A stretch of DNA of 64,000 bases from positions 415,347 through 479,346 of the forward strand of contig CAOLHI010000926.1 in assembly GCA_948474755.1 (NCBI GenBank), in the 5' to 3' direction. The DNA comes from Ctenosaura bakeri. Taxonomy: Eukaryota; Chordata; Lepidosauria; Squamata; Iguanidae. Position 1 is the first letter of the stretch. The number at the start of each line of letters is the position of its first letter. Both the position numbers and the translations under genes were made by a program. The notes beneath the pieces were generated by a model. That model did not search any database and had not been told where the DNA came from. It saw nothing but the letters and a program-made list of their open reading frames with translations. Below, piece after piece: positions 10,552 through 22,233 of the stretch.

Positions 10552-11964
10552 GAGTGGGTGATAAACGGCTTAGCATAGTGGTAACTCAACATGCAGAACA
10601 TTATGCTATGTTGGGGCCATACTGGATTGTGGCCTATGTGTATTCAAGGAGTATGGATTCAGAGGGAGGAAAGGCACTTGTGCCACCCAGCTCTCTGTGG
10701 TTTATTTTCCAGCTACACCTGCCAGTAGTGTTCAGCTACTTCCATGTCATTGGGGTAGCGAATCCATACCAGATTTCAGTTTGAAATTTAAAAATGCTGA
10801 AACCTCTCCTCAAAATAGTTTCAGCACTGTAGGTAGCACTTTTAAAGTTTGAACAAATACCTGGCTTATGTTTCTTTGTTCTTGTTCTGAATATGGCAGA
10901 GAGAGAAAGAGAGGGAACAGGGAGAAACTGCTATTGCTAAATTGTCATGTGGCACAAGATTTCAATGACAGTGTTACTGCTGCTGCTCATGATAATGATA
11001 ATAATGATTATATGGTAGCATCATTTATTTAAAGTACTTATATTTTTTCCAGCCAGAAAGGCTACTGGAATAGTTTACAGGCCTATGGTTATGACAAGAG
11101 TGGGCAACTTCAGTAGTCCAAGCCCCAGTTTTACCTCCTCTTAGTACCTTCCTGTTTGACTTCTGGGGGAAAAAAAGAGTTCTCCATGCTTTTTCTTGCA
11201 AAACCCATAATTAACTGTAAGTTCACATGCATGCAAGTCTCTGCATTTTGTGTTAAGAAAGAATAATTGTTCTTGACTACTTCCAGAAGTTAAAAAAAAA
11301 TCATTTTTGAACTTTTTTTCCAGGGGAGGGGTGGAATCTGGAAAGGTCTGATGGCTGCAAAAGTTGGGAGAAGTAGACAAGGAGCATGGCCTGAATATTG
11401 CTCTCTTTAGTTTGTAATCTTTTTTTTTTTTAAGCACAATTCAAAAAAAGGAGGGGCAAGCATACACAGGAATCATAATCTAACATGGGAGGCGTTTCCC
11501 CAAACGAACAGGTCTTCTTCCAGATGGCTTGCAATCTGGGCAGCCAAGAAAGACAAATAAGGAATAGAGAAGATAAATAAAGAACAAGGTTATATAGACA
11601 GTCAAAACTTGCGGACTCCCTTCAAAGTGTATGTTAGAAAATCAGCTACATGTAACAGAAGTTGATCCTTCCTTACCATGTCCTAAAATAAATCTGAGAT
11701 AAAGTAAGGAGGGAAGACTTACAAAAGAAATGCTAAAAATAAAGAAGTTTGTTTCAAGGACGTTTTTCCAAATACAAGAGTGAACAGGCCTAACACTGCC
11801 CCCAAATCATTTTCAGCATATGTAGGAGGAAAAAATGAAGAGGAAGGAAAATGAGAGGCAGAACAAACAATCTGAGGCCAAACTAAAGAGTGGGAAAAGG
11901 CCAGAATCAAAGATGAGACACAGCAAAAGATCACAGAAAAGGACAAGTCTTTCAATGCTAGATA
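10552..11964. other. Unassigned, with short low-complexity tracts
   Basis: Contains an ATA/ATG-rich patch near 10985-11015 and a poly-T run near 11420-11432. A 98-codon minus-strand frame at 11141-11437 has a lysine-rich, low-complexity start and no family motif. Nothing else supported. Confidence 0.4.
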
Positions 11965-12142
11965 CAGGGTTGCCAGATTGAAAACTGGAGTGGGCTCTTT
12001 TACCTTTAATGTTTGTGTAGAAGAAAGAATGTCAGCAGGTGTTGCTTTTCAAGCAACCAGATAACAAGCAATAGCTGGTAAAAATTCCTCTGCTTCACAA
12101 TTCTGAATGAAGCACTCTCCAGTTTTTAGTCTGGCAACCCTA
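11965..12142. mobile_element. Short hAT-type MITE
   Basis: Inverted termini CAGGGTTGCCAGATTGAAAA (left) and its near-complement ..GTCTGGCAACCCTA (right), 178 bp. The flanking 8-mers gctagata (11957-11964) and gctgggta (12143-12150) match at six of eight positions. The CAGGG terminus and the 8-bp duplication are hAT hallmarks. Confidence 0.8.
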
Positions 12143-12289
12143 GCTGGGTATACAATGTAAACTAAACATCAGAAAGACGGGAACTGATGTTTAAAGCACC
12201 TTGTGGTGAGTGGATAATAAAAGCTTCAGCATTTTCCTTCAAAGGTCCAAGAAATAGGTCTTATATGTTTCCTGGGGTAGAAAATTGCA

Positions 12290-12840
12290 TAGCTATGGAG
12301 CCACCATCCAAGTGGCCTTGTTCCTGGAACCTGCCAAGTGAGCTCCAGTCAAAAAAGCGAGATGGCAGGACCAAAGTGGTTGGCTGTAAGTCACAGACTG
12401 GTTTGTACTGGTGTAGCCACTCTTCCAGATAACCTGGTCCCAAATTGTTTAGGGCTTTCATGGCTGAGATCAACATCGAAAATTGTGAATAAATGGGCAT
12501 AACTGGTTTCGTATATTATCTCCTATGGGTGTTCTTGTGGCTTTATTTTGTACTAACTGAAATTCCTGAACTGATTTTTAACACAGTCCTATGTGTGGTT
12601 CATTACTTTACATCAACCTGGGTGTAATTAGAGGTTGAATCATCAAATCACAGCCTACTTTCTCCTGATACTGCTGCAGCTTGTCAAATGGATTCCTGGC
12701 TACTGATGTCACCTACACTTCCACTGAAAGTGTTGAATGCAAGACTATCCCCAAATTACATATCTGATTCTTTAAGGGGAGTGCCATCTCATCTAAGACA
12801 GGCTGTGTGCCTCCATCCAGATCAGTAGATTTTCCATCCT
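12290..12840 (-). repeat. L2-like LINE 3' region fragment
   Basis: Diverged block with phrases typical of reptile L2-like 3' ends ('gccactcttccagataacctg', 'tttagggctttcatggctgag', 'catctaagacaggctgtg'). No open frame. Orientation is inferred from resemblance to other copies. Confidence 0.5.
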
Positions 12841-12843
12841 ATA

Positions 12844-13114
12844 GGGAGTATATCCACACCATGCAATGATAGCACTATAATACCACTTTAATAGCCATGG
12901 TTTTGGCCTATAGTATCCTAGGACTTGTGGTTTCATGACATATTTTGAGTTTCTTTCCAGATAGATGTAGAGCTGTAGCAGGAGAAGATAACAGAGTTTC
13001 TCTAGCAGAGAATGCTAGGTTCCTTACCAGACTACAAATACCAGGATTTCATAGAATGAAGTCATGGAAACTAAAGTGAAATAAACTGATACAATTGTGT
13101 AAGGTGGATATACC
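12844..13114. mobile_element. Old foldback MITE (GTATATCCACAC terminus)
   Basis: Left GGAGTATATCCACACC and right GGTGGATATACCC are inverted. The interior 'agcactataataccacttta' parallels the GGCC-terminus family ('tagtgctattattccacttt'), so this looks like an older relative. Confidence 0.6.
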
Positions 13115-14134
13115 CAGCTTCTCCATTGGGTCAGGAATAAATGTCACAAAGTTGGTAGAATATAGATCTTACTGCTTTTATATCAACAGAGGAAGACCTC
13201 CCTTACATTTTACCAAGACATCCCACCATGCCATGCTTTATAATGAACACATGAATGATAGGACTATTCTATCTGATGTATTCCTTAGTTAACCATGCAC
13301 AATGAAGAAACAGCAACTTAATAATGCTGTGTCCCTCTGAATGGACAATGGTGGTGTAGCTCTTTATCACTGTGGAAAATTCATCAGCTCATTTATTAGA
13401 CTTGCAGGTAGAAGAAGGAACATGGTTTCACCATTTAAACTGATATACTGTCACACTGGACCAGATAAAGAATGACAGTCTTCTTATAATGATGTCTAAC
13501 AAGGAATCATAAAAAGCTGATTGTGTAGACTACAAATAGTATCGGAAGCCTAATTTCATTATTGGTGAATCTTTAGGAAAGCCTAGATTGTAAAAGAAGG
13601 TCATTGCTACATTGCAAAAAATAAAAATTGACAATCCTGCTTCCCTCCTGCCGCATGAAAGGATGCATATTTCTGCTGGGAAGTATGGTCAAGATCCTGC
13701 ATTAGCTACTGAGTTATGAATGAGTAACTAACATCTCCTAGCCTGATCCTTTAACAACAGCAGCTGTACCAGCAATGAAGGGCTGTTCTACTGCCAACTG
13801 GAGTACAGCAGAATGATGTTTCCAACCCGCTCCCACCAGTAATCTGTGGTGCATCAAAGAATTGCCACAAGGATCCTGCTTCTAGATTGTTGCAGATTGG
13901 TTCATTGGGGCTGAAAATGTCATCCTGCTGCATCCTGAATGCCAGCAGAACAGGCCTCCATTGCCTAGTGCAGCTCCTTGGAGTAGAATTGGGTGGGGGG
14001 TTGTTTACAGATGTGGCAATAGGACCACCAATGTGAATACAAAGTATCAGTGAATTCAGAGCAGTTATAGATTCATAACTTAAGTTATCAATCTATAACT
14101 GCAATATAGGAATCCAGTCATTGTTTTTAAATTA
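13115..14134. other. Unassigned
   Basis: No frame above 65 codons, inverted terminus or SINE head recognised in this kilobase. Confidence 0.4.
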
Positions 14135-14350
14135 TGTTGTTGTTGTTGTTAATATGTTGTTGTTGTTGTTGTTAATATGTGCCTCTAAGGTAAACCAATC
14201 ATTGGGTTTTCTTGGAAAAATTTATTCAGAGAGAACTTGCCTTTGCCGTCCTCTGATGTTGAGACAGTGTGACCCAGTGGGTTTGCATGGTGGAGTGGAA
14301 ATTTGGACCTTTGTCTCTGGAGTTATAGTCCATTGCTCAAATCACAGCAC
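14135..14350 (-). repeat. ACA-type SINE with (GTT)n tail
   Basis: The minus strand carries the SINE: an (AAC)n tail (14135-14173 as GTT), then 'ctaaggtaaaccaatcattg', 'gtgacccagtgggtttgcatgg' and the tRNA-like head near 14345. Diverged. Confidence 0.7.
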
Positions 14351-14668
14351 CTCATTGGATCTCTCCATGGAAAAATATGATACAAGTTAATTTTATATAT
14401 GGATATTTTGAATTATCAGTCCCCTTGAGTAATATTGCCATATAATTTTTGTCTCTCATGAAATATGAGTCTTTGTGCTTGTACTGACATTCTGGCTTGA
14501 AAATTATAATACACTCTAGAATTATATTTTATTTCATTAAAATCAAAATATAAGCCTGAGACCAGTTATGTCTTTTGATCTCTTAAATTAAGACATAAGC
14601 AATCAAAGCTGGGGATTATCTATGGTTAAAGAGACTCCTATCCATCATTTTCCTTGCAAATGAGAGGA

Positions 14669-14669
14669 T

Positions 14670-14701
<32 letters not shown>

Positions 14702-14703
14702 TT
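14669..14703. repeat. (TC)n microsatellite
   Basis: Nearly pure TC run interrupted once by 'ttctc'. It lies about 160 bp upstream of the CR1 copy; the stretch between SINE and CR1 (14351-14867) is otherwise unassigned. Confidence 0.9.
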
Positions 14704-14867
14704 CTGTCCCTTAGAAATTCCACTCCTGCCTGAGGATCTGCCACTGAAGAGAGATCCTGCCTGAAGATCTGTGAAGAGAGGGACTTTATATGAAGGAAAC
14801 CCCAATTGTGGAATATCTTTCCCCTGAGGATGCAATTTGTAGCTGCATCACTGTTCTAGGAACATCA

Positions 14868-16755
14868 GGAGCTCATTCAGGAGATGTAGGGAGGAGGTCA
14901 GAAAGGCTAAAGCACAGAACGAACTTAGGCTGGCCAGAGACATTAAAAACAATAAAAAGGGTTTTTTTAAATATGTCCGCAGCAAAAGGAAAAAGAAGGA
15001 GACAGTAGGGTCGCTACGCAGAGAAGATGGCGAATTACTCACAGGGGGGAGAGAAAAGGCAGAGCTACTTAACACCTTCTTTGCCTCCGTATTTTCCCAG
15101 AAGGATACAAGCACTCAACCTGGCGGTAGGGGAGCAGGGGAGGAAGCAGAGGAAATGAGGCACTTAATAAGTAGAGAGGTGGTACAGGAATACCTGGCCG
15201 CATTGGATGAATTCAAGTCTCCAGGGCCAGATGAATTGCATCCTAGGATATTAAAAGAGCTGGCAGAGGTCATTTCGGAACCGCTTGCTATAATTTTTGA
15301 GAAATCTTGGAGGACAGGAGAAGTTCCAGCAGATTGGAAGAGAGCAAATGTTATCCCCATCTTCAAGAAGGGAAAAAAAGAGGACCCAAATAATTATCGC
15401 CCAGTCAGCCTGACATCGGTACCCGGAAAGATCCTGGAGCAGATCATTAAGCGTTCAGTTTCTAATCATTTAGAAAACAACGCAATAATCACGAGAAGTC
15501 AACATGGATTTCTCAAAAATAAGTCATGCCAGACTAATCTGATCTCTTTTTATGATAGAGTTACTAGCTTGATAGATGAAGGGAATGCTGTGGATGTAGC
15601 ATATCTCGATTTCAGTAAGGCCTTTGACAAAGTTCCCCATGACATTCTTGCATCGAAGCTAGTAAAATGTGGGCTAGACAGGGCTACTGTTAATTGGATA
15701 TGTAATTGGTTGACCGACCGAACCCAACGGGTGATCACGGATGGCTGCTTTTCATCCTGGAGAGAAGTGACTAGTGGGGTGCCACAAGGTTCTGTCCTGG
15801 GCCCAGTGCTGTTCAATATTTTTATCAATGACTTAGATGAAGGAATAGAGGGCATGCTCATCAAATTTGCAGATGACACCAAATTGGGAGGGGTTGCTAA
15901 TATGCCAGAGGACAGGATCAAAATTCAAAATGACCTGGATAGATTGGAGAGCTGGGCCAGGGCGAACAAAATGAAATTCAACAGAGAGAAATGTAAGGTC
16001 CTACACTTAGGTAGAAATAATGGAATACAGAAATATAGGATGGGGGACACGTGGCTGGATAGCAGTACGTGTGAAAGGGATCTAGGAGTCTTCATAGACC
16101 ACAAGCTGAACATGAGTCAGCAGTGTGATGCGGCAGCCAAGAAAGCCAATGCAATTCTCGGCTGCATCAACAGGAGTATGGTGTCTAGATCGAGGGAGGT
16201 ACTGGTACCACTCTACTCTGCTTTGGTTAGACCCCATCTTGAATACTGTGTCCAGTTCTGGGCACCCCAATTCAAGAAGGATATTGACAAGCTGGAGCAA
16301 GTCCAGAGGAGGGTGACCAAAATGGTGAGAGGCCTGGAAAACATGCCCTATGAGGATAGACTGAGAGAGCTGGGTATGTTTAGTCTGCAGAAAAGGAGGT
16401 TAAGAGGGGACATGATAGCCATGTTTAAATATTTGAAGGGATGCCACGTAGAGGAAGGAGGGGGCTTGTTTTCTGCTGCTCCAGAAACCAGGACAAGGAG
16501 CAATGGATTCAAGCTGCAGGAAAGGAGATTCCACCTGAACCTCAGGAAGAACTTCCTGACAGTCAGGGCTGTCCGGCAGTGGAATCTGCTGCCTCGGAGA
16601 GTAGTGGAGTCTCCTACCTTGGAGGTTTTTAAGCAGAGGCTTGATGGCCATCTGTCGGGAGTGCTTTGAGGGTGTTCCTGCATGACAGGGAGTTGGACTG
16701 GATGGCCCGTGTGGTCTCTTCCAACTCTACATTTCTATGATTCTATGATTCTATA
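14868..16755 (+). mobile_element. CR1 LINE, 5'-truncated
   Basis: Carries the CR1 reverse transcriptase frame and the diagnostic CR1 3' end: after the stop codon a short 3' UTR ('ggagttggactggatggcc') runs into tandem 'attctatg' octamers at about 16731-16752. CR1 ends in such octamers rather than poly-A and makes no regular target duplication. The 5' boundary near 14868 is where recognisable coding sequence begins; apurinic endonuclease and ORF1 are missing, which is typical 5' truncation. Confidence 0.9.
15155..16669 (+). CDS. CR1 reverse transcriptase ORF (504 codons from first ATG, 5'-truncated)
   Basis: Non-LTR reverse transcriptase that would copy CR1 RNA into DNA at the target. Motifs in order: [14 protein letters not shown] near residue 20 (RT block 1), NYRPVSLTS near 80, [12 protein letters not shown] near 150 (catalytic Asp), [13 protein letters not shown] near 210, KFADDTKL near 240 (catalytic FADD, bases 15866-15877), then the RT-thumb and CR1 C-terminal region with RNGFK-like basic stretches. 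It ends [10 protein letters not shown] before the 3' UTR. The same frame is open upstream to about 14868, so the ATG at 15155 is an internal methionine, not the native start. No internal stop in over 1.5 kb suggests a fairly young copy. With no endonuclease it cannot act alone. Confidence 0.9.
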   Translation: MRHLISREVVQEYLAALDEFKSPGPDELHPRILKELAEVISEPLAIIFEKSWRTGEVPADWKRANVIPIFKKGKKEDPNNYRPVSLTSVPGKILEQIIKRSVSNHLENNAIITRSQHGFLKNKSCQTNLISFYDRVTSLIDEGNAVDVAYLDFSKAFDKVPHDILASKLVKCGLDRATVNWICNWLTDRTQRVITDGCFSSWREVTSGVPQGSVLGPVLFNIFINDLDEGIEGMLIKFADDTKLGGVANMPEDRIKIQNDLDRLESWARANKMKFNREKCKVLHLGRNNGIQKYRMGDTWLDSSTCERDLGVFIDHKLNMSQQCDAAAKKANAILGCINRSMVSRSREVLVPLYSALVRPHLEYCVQFWAPQFKKDIDKLEQVQRRVTKMVRGLENMPYEDRLRELGMFSLQKRRLRGDMIAMFKYLKGCHVEEGGGLFSAAPETRTRSNGFKLQERRFHLNLRKNFLTVRAVRQWNLLPRRVVESPTLEVFKQRLDGHLSGVL

Positions 16756-16756
16756 C

Positions 16757-16950
16757 ACAGTTACAGCACAATGATTCCCCTTTAACTGCCATGGTCCCAT
16801 CCTGTGGAATCCTGAGGCCTACAATTTGGTCCAGGCACGAGACGAGCTCTCTGGCTAAGGATTCTAAATGCTCTCTCCCTAAATTGCTGCTCCTAAGATC
16901 CCATAGGATGGAACTATGACTGTTAAAGTGGAACCATAGCACTATAATTC
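16757..16950. mobile_element. Old foldback MITE next to the CR1 end
   Basis: Arms 'cacaatgattcccctttaac' and 'gttaaagtggaaccatagc' are rough inverted partners with 'tcccatcctgtggaatcctg' / 'gatcccataggatgg' inside, the pattern of the GGCC-terminus family. The termini have decayed. Confidence 0.5.
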
Positions 16951-18699
16951 AGGGATGTGAATGGACCCCAGGTTAAAACTTTTCTTATTTGCCAGAGCAT
17001 CTTATGTGTTTGTTAACTGTTTCTATTGCTTTCAATTGGAATTGTTTTAAACTAAGTGATTGTTTGTCAGTTTTTTAAAAGTTATGGTTGTGTTTTAATT
17101 TAGTATGAGTGATGTACTTTGTGAAGGGCAGTTTTAAAATGTGTGCAACAAATAGTTAACACATACAAATAAACAAAAACAGGGAGAGGACAAGAAAATA
17201 AAAAAGAAATTTATGATATATCTGCCAGCGCTTCTGCCTCTCCACAAGCCATGGGGGAAAGGGTGAGTATCCAATGCTGGTTGCAGCCTTCAGCTCCAAA
17301 ATCTGCTATCTGAGGAAAGGCAGGAGAAACCCTCTAATGAGTCAGGAACTCCCTAGACTTTTAACACAAGCATATTCCCAGTCACTGCTCTAGCTGGGAG
17401 CCCTTATTTTGGAAGGATTATTTGATGGGAAAGAGGCCACAGAGGCTAAGAGAGATGCTAGTATAAATGCTGTAGTCAAAGGTAAAATATAAATGAAAGG
17501 AGTGGAGGGAGGAGAAGGAGAAGGGAGGGGGGAGTCACTTTTCTGATGTCTTCTCCTCCATACAGATGTTAGCAGTTAAGATTCCTGCAGGAACTGAGAA
17601 CTGCAAACCTGAGACACATCAGAAAGTTTCCTGTGGCCTGAAGTCAGGCTGCTGCAAACTGTGTACGTAAGGGTTGGGAGCAGACTTGGCTGAGACAGTT
17701 TTATTGCAGTTGGACTGGTTTCAATCTCTGTTCAATGATTAATTCCCATACATTTATATAGCAAGAGAGAGAGAGAGAGAGATTGAGAGAAAGGGAGAGT
17801 TCACAACATTACCCAGGGAAGCAGTGTGAGAGAGAATTTCAGTGGCAGACTAATAGCTTAGCTCTCAGGACTGCTCCTTTCTCAAGTTCAATATTAGATC
17901 ACTTGACTGGTATAAAAATTCCTTGAGAAGCACTTGGTGTTGAATCAAATTGCAAGGGTACCACATCTTCTTCTTCTCTCACCTCCATACAGAACTGAAA
18001 ATCAGCTGGGAAAAAAAGTAAATCCCTTCCCTTGCAGCAAATTGTTCAAGAGCTTGCTGTTACCTATATATTTATGGGAAGCATAGACAGCATATCTGTA
18101 ATGATTCTCTTTTTACATAGTAGGAAAATGCAACCCCAGCAGTGGAACCATCCTTAGTCGTGGGTGGCCCCACACAAAGTCTTCTTCAGGCAGTACCCAG
18201 AGTAACATTAGGACAGGCCCTCTCTTTCTAATTTTTGCCTGATTCTTTCAGAACCATCTTGCCTAACACTCCTTTGCCATGCCCATGGCATTGCTACGTA
18301 TGGCTGTGGATCTTGGAACAGTTACTTTTTGGATCACAAGTACCAGAATCTCTCAACTAGCATGGCTGCAGGGATGTTCTGGGAGTTACAATCTAAAAAA
18401 TGGCTTTTTCCAAGGGTTATGCTTAATAGTTTTCATAATTACTTTTATTTAGAATCTAGGCTTTAAGAAGATCATTCCTTCTCAATCTTCCAGGGCATGC
18501 TTATGGTTAAAATGGCAGTTGCATTTTTATTTTGTTTGTTTTCAATTTTGATATATAACACTGTCATATCAAAAAGGGTTTCAGCAGGGGGGAGGGATCA
18601 ATATATAAAAAAAAGAATAAAATTCAAGTCTTATAAGCTGAACAACCAACGTAAAAATAGAAAAAAATACAATAGGAAATATAATTTCTTTTAAAAATT
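16951..18699. other. Mostly unassigned, with (GA)n and an old inverted repeat
   Basis: 17764-17782 is a (GA)n tract in a purine-rich region (17500-17810). 18318-18420 is an old inverted repeat with 'ggatcacaagtaccagaatc' and 'gggagttacaatctaaaaaa' arms, a common reptile repeat. Otherwise no feature recognised. Confidence 0.45.
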
Positions 18700-19015
18700 A
18701 AGGTGCAAATGAAGCATTTTCAACCTAGCACTAAACAAAGTCTTGATGTCAGCTGTACTTCTTGTGGGAGTACATTCTAAACCCAGGGCACCATCACAGA
18801 GAAGGCCCTCTTTTTTGCAGATGGTAAATGTACTTCTCCAAAAGAAAGGTCTTAGAGAAAGGTCTTTTCTGATCATCTTAAAGTATGGGAAGGTTGATAT
18901 GACAGGAGAGATGTTTTTTCAGCTCGTTGAGCCCCAAAGGTAAGGCTCAACACCTTGGGCTCCATAGCAAAGAGAGACCATTATAGCATCTTCCAATGTG
19001 ATATAATAATATGGT
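18700..19015. repeat. L2-like LINE 3' region fragment
   Basis: 'gggcaccatcacagagaaggccctc' marks the same L2-like family as the block near 31.8 kb. Noncoding and diverged. Confidence 0.5.
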
Positions 19016-19056
19016 CCACTGGGGCAAACCAGACAGAATACTAGCAGCTGACTTCT

Positions 19057-19906
19057 TGTTACCCTGTATGTTGGGGGTCCCGGCAGATAAAAACACAAGT
19101 TGGGGGAATTTAGCTTGGACAATCTCTTGGCTAAACGAGAGGCAGATAATGTTAGCAAGGATCTTTAACTCTATGTATACAGCGGCGGGTCAGAGAGCAG
19201 CTAGACAAGGTTTTCAAAGTAATAAACAATATTTTATTAAAGACAAGAAACACGCAAGACAAGACATAAACTAACTAGCTGAGAAATAGAAAGGGAGAGC
19301 TTTTCAGGAAAGGCAATACGACACCTGGTCTCGTAGTCCTGGAGAGAAGCGGGGTTCCGGGGAAGAAAGCTCAGCGGGGTTCGCTGAGGGGTTTCCTTAG
19401 ACAACTGGCAGCAAGGTGGGATGGAAGTCCAAAGTAGTCCAAAGACATCCCAAAAGTGGGGACCTTTTATAGGGTGGAGTTTACCTACAGGCTATGTTAT
19501 GCTCGGTGAGAACAAAGGAAATTTGGAGTTGGACAAAGAAATTGGCAAAGGTCAAGTTTAGCATGATTGGTTTAGCTCTTAAGACAATAGCGTGGCCAGT
19601 TTGTTAATGGCCCAGCATAAAGAAGTGGCTTGGCTCTTGGCTGCATGGCTTTGTGTAACTCCGAGCCGAGCAGAGCTGGTTTGCAGGGAGGTTTTTCCCT
19701 AAAGCGACGGAGAGGCTTAAAGTTGCTTGCCTGAATGGGGTCTTGGAATGTACAGCCATTAATGGCCGCGCCCATACGTGCTCGTCCAGGGGACCTCTGC
19801 AAACACGTGGAGAGGGGTGGCAGAGAAAGGTCAAGCAAAGGTTAAATTATTTGATATCAAAAGGATATCTAGCGCTCTCACCAGACATATCATAACCGTG
19901 ATAACA
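19057..19906 (-). repeat. Solo LTR of the gag-only element family
   Basis: 850-bp LTR from TGTTACCCTG to GTGATAACA, flanked by TTCT on both sides (19053-19056, 19907-19910). The minus strand has CCCTATAAAAGG near 19465 (TATA) and AATAAA near 19230. A lone LTR with an intact 4-bp duplication is the product of LTR-LTR recombination that removed the interior. Confidence 0.9.
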
Positions 19907-20029
19907 TTCTCTCTGTGTTGAAGATTCTAAACTGTTTTAAAGGGAGACCCATGTTTATCAAATTTCAGTAATCCATCCTATTGATTACTGGGGTATGGAT
20001 CACTGGATTAACACACATTTTGGGAGGGG

Positions 20030-20265
20030 GCCAACATAGGATAGTGGTTTGAGTATTGAACTGTGACTGTGCAAACCAGGATTCAAATCCCTGCTCACCC
20101 ATGGAAACCCACAGGGTAATCTTGGGCTAATCATATTCTCTCAGCCTCAGAGGAAGGCAAAGGCAACGCCCCCCCTCCCGAACAAATCATTCCAAGAAAA
20201 CCCCATGATAAGCTTACTTTAGGTCTGTCATAAGTCAGCAATGACTTCAGAGCACGCAACAGAAA
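20030..20265 (+). repeat. ACA-type SINE
   Basis: tRNA-like head ('ggatagtggtttgagtattg', B-box-like 'ggattcaaatccc'), body 'catggaaacccacagggtaa', tail 'gtcataagtcagcaatgact'. Plus-strand copy with moderate divergence. Confidence 0.8.
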
Positions 20266-21503
20266 CACAACTTGGATCACTGGTAATCCCCATGGACCAT
20301 TCATCACCATCACAAAACTGCTGAAGCCTATACTCTGATGCTGATTACATGGGTGGAGTTATGGCTGCCAGTTATCCTGGATTAGTTCATGCGAACAACA
20401 AGCAGACAATTGCTATGATAAAATACCAAAACAGAATTATTGGGTGTTTGAATGTACAAATCCCCTTAGGAGCTGCAGCTTGCCCTCTAGAAGGTCTTGG
20501 TGCACAAATTTAACCATAATCAGTTATGGAACACCAATGTTAAGTTGGCACTACAAGTATGTTTCTGATTTCCACATGCCAGGATTCAGCCACAAGGGAA
20601 ACCTATCTCAACCATGTCCTGTTTATTAGTTGCTATGGAGCAGCTGGCACAACTCTGACAAGCAAAATGCTAGACTGAACAAGATGGGCATTGATCCAGC
20701 AAAACAATCTTGCTAGAGTTCCCAGGCCTTCAGTCCCTATTTTAAGTCCCTGGTCCTGGAGCCCACCCCATCTAGATCTGCTTGCTTTGGCCAAGTTGCT
20801 CAAAGTCACAGGATGATGGGTGAGGCTCTACTGGCAGTGCCGTGGGGGCAGGAAGAAGAGGCAGTGACAGTTTAAAGGGATTTTAAACAGTACATGCTGG
20901 TCTCTGGAGACACTCCAGGGACTCTGTGTTCCTCGTCTTCTATTATGCTGGTTGTACTCAGGGTCGCCATAAGTCGAGATCAGCTTGACAGCAGTTAGCA
21001 ACAAAACAGAGCTCAGCAAGAGATCTGGGCTGCTCTTACTCCCTTGTCTTCTTCCACTTTCCCTCTTACATTCCCCATTCTTTCCCTTCCCTCTCTCCTG
21101 GCAAGATCCAGAGGCAGAGCAACAAACACCACCACATCCAGCCTTGTCTTGCTGCTGTCTGCGCCCCCCCCCATTACTCTCATCACCACTTCCACAATGG
21201 AGGGGGAGGGAAGGGACAGAGAAAAGTGACAGAGAAATGACTAGGCATTCATATGCTGGGATATAACTTTCAATTTAGGCAAACACCATTATAAAGAGGG
21301 GAGAAAACCAACATGATAACACAGAATTTCTCTGTACATGTATGTGTACATGTGTTTTGCAAGGAGGAGGAAGAGGAGTTAATATGGATTCAAGAGACTG
21401 CTTGGTTCAAAATGCTTTTTTTCTTGCATGCCTGACAATGATCCTGTTGAAAAATGTGCAAACTGAGAAGAAAATGGTGACAAGGCAGTAAAATCAAGAG
21501 CCA
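20266..21503. other. Mostly unassigned, with a SINE tail remnant
   Basis: 20955-21007 ('agggtcgccataagtcgaga' .. 'aacaaaac') is an isolated ACA-type SINE tail. 21030-21240 is a pyrimidine-rich stretch with overlapping low-complexity frames. No gene supported. Confidence 0.45.
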
Positions 21504-21918
21504 GGCCATTTCTGCACCCTACCTGATCCTATTGTTTTCGCATTGCAATCCTGGCAGTGCCTTTGCTGGGAAGGGAGCATGTTGGGAACACTCCCCTCTG
21601 CATCCAAGCATCTCCCTGCAGAAGGAAGTGTGAGCAACATGCACCTGCCTTCTGCAGTGCAACTGGGTTCTTTCCCATGCTGCCCTGGGGAAGGAAGTGC
21701 CTCCATCACACTTCCTGCCCTTCCACATGGCCAGAAAGGATGGGAATATTGCACGATCATGGGTTCTTAATGGATTTATTCCATTAAGTGAATACCCCAC
21801 ATTTGCAATGGATGGGGACCGGATAGCAGTGGGAGTGTGACGTCATGCAAAAGTACAACCCGCAGACTGCTGCCATCCAGTCCTCATAGTGGGACTTTGA
21901 TGCCATGTGGAAATGGCC
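21504..21918. mobile_element. GGCC-terminus MITE, 415-bp class
   Basis: Begins GGCCATTTCTGCACCC and ends CATGTGGAAATGGCC, flanked by CCA on both sides (21501-21503, 21919-21921). The interior ('ctggcagtgcctttgctggg', 'cacgatcatgg') is unlike the 180-200-bp class but shared with 25183-25584, 27713-28008 and 56724-57140. Noncoding. Confidence 0.85.
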
Positions 21919-22026
21919 CCAGTGTGGTGTGATGCTTAGACTAAGGAGATACAGGATCAACTCTTGGTTGGTTTTATTGCAGTTGACTAACATTAGATGG
22001 CAGTGAGATAAAATAGACAGCTGATG

Positions 22027-22232
22027 TCGGATAGTGACTACAGTGTTATACTGGGACTTGGAAGATCCACCTTCCAGTCCTCCCTGAACCATTAAACTCA
22101 CTGAGTGACCTCACTTGGGCCAATCATTCTCTCAGCATGGCCTATCTCAAAGAGTTGTTATAAAGATAAAATGGAGAGGAGGAGAACCATGTATACAGCC
22201 TTCAACTTATGGGAGAAAAGGCAGGATATTAA
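22027..22232 (+). repeat. SINE with 5S/tRNA-like head and RTE-type tail
   Basis: Reads 'ccttccagtcctccctgaac', 'actcactgagtgacctcac', then 'aagataaaatggagaggagg' and 'agaaaaggcaggatatt', the body and LINE-derived tail of the Sauria-type SINE. Plus strand, moderately diverged. Confidence 0.65.
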
Positions 22233-22233
22233 C

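Noticed and set aside
10091..10576. 161-codon minus-strand frame as a gene
   Set aside because: It coincides with the foldback element at 10107-10551 and is open on both strands there, as palindromes often are.
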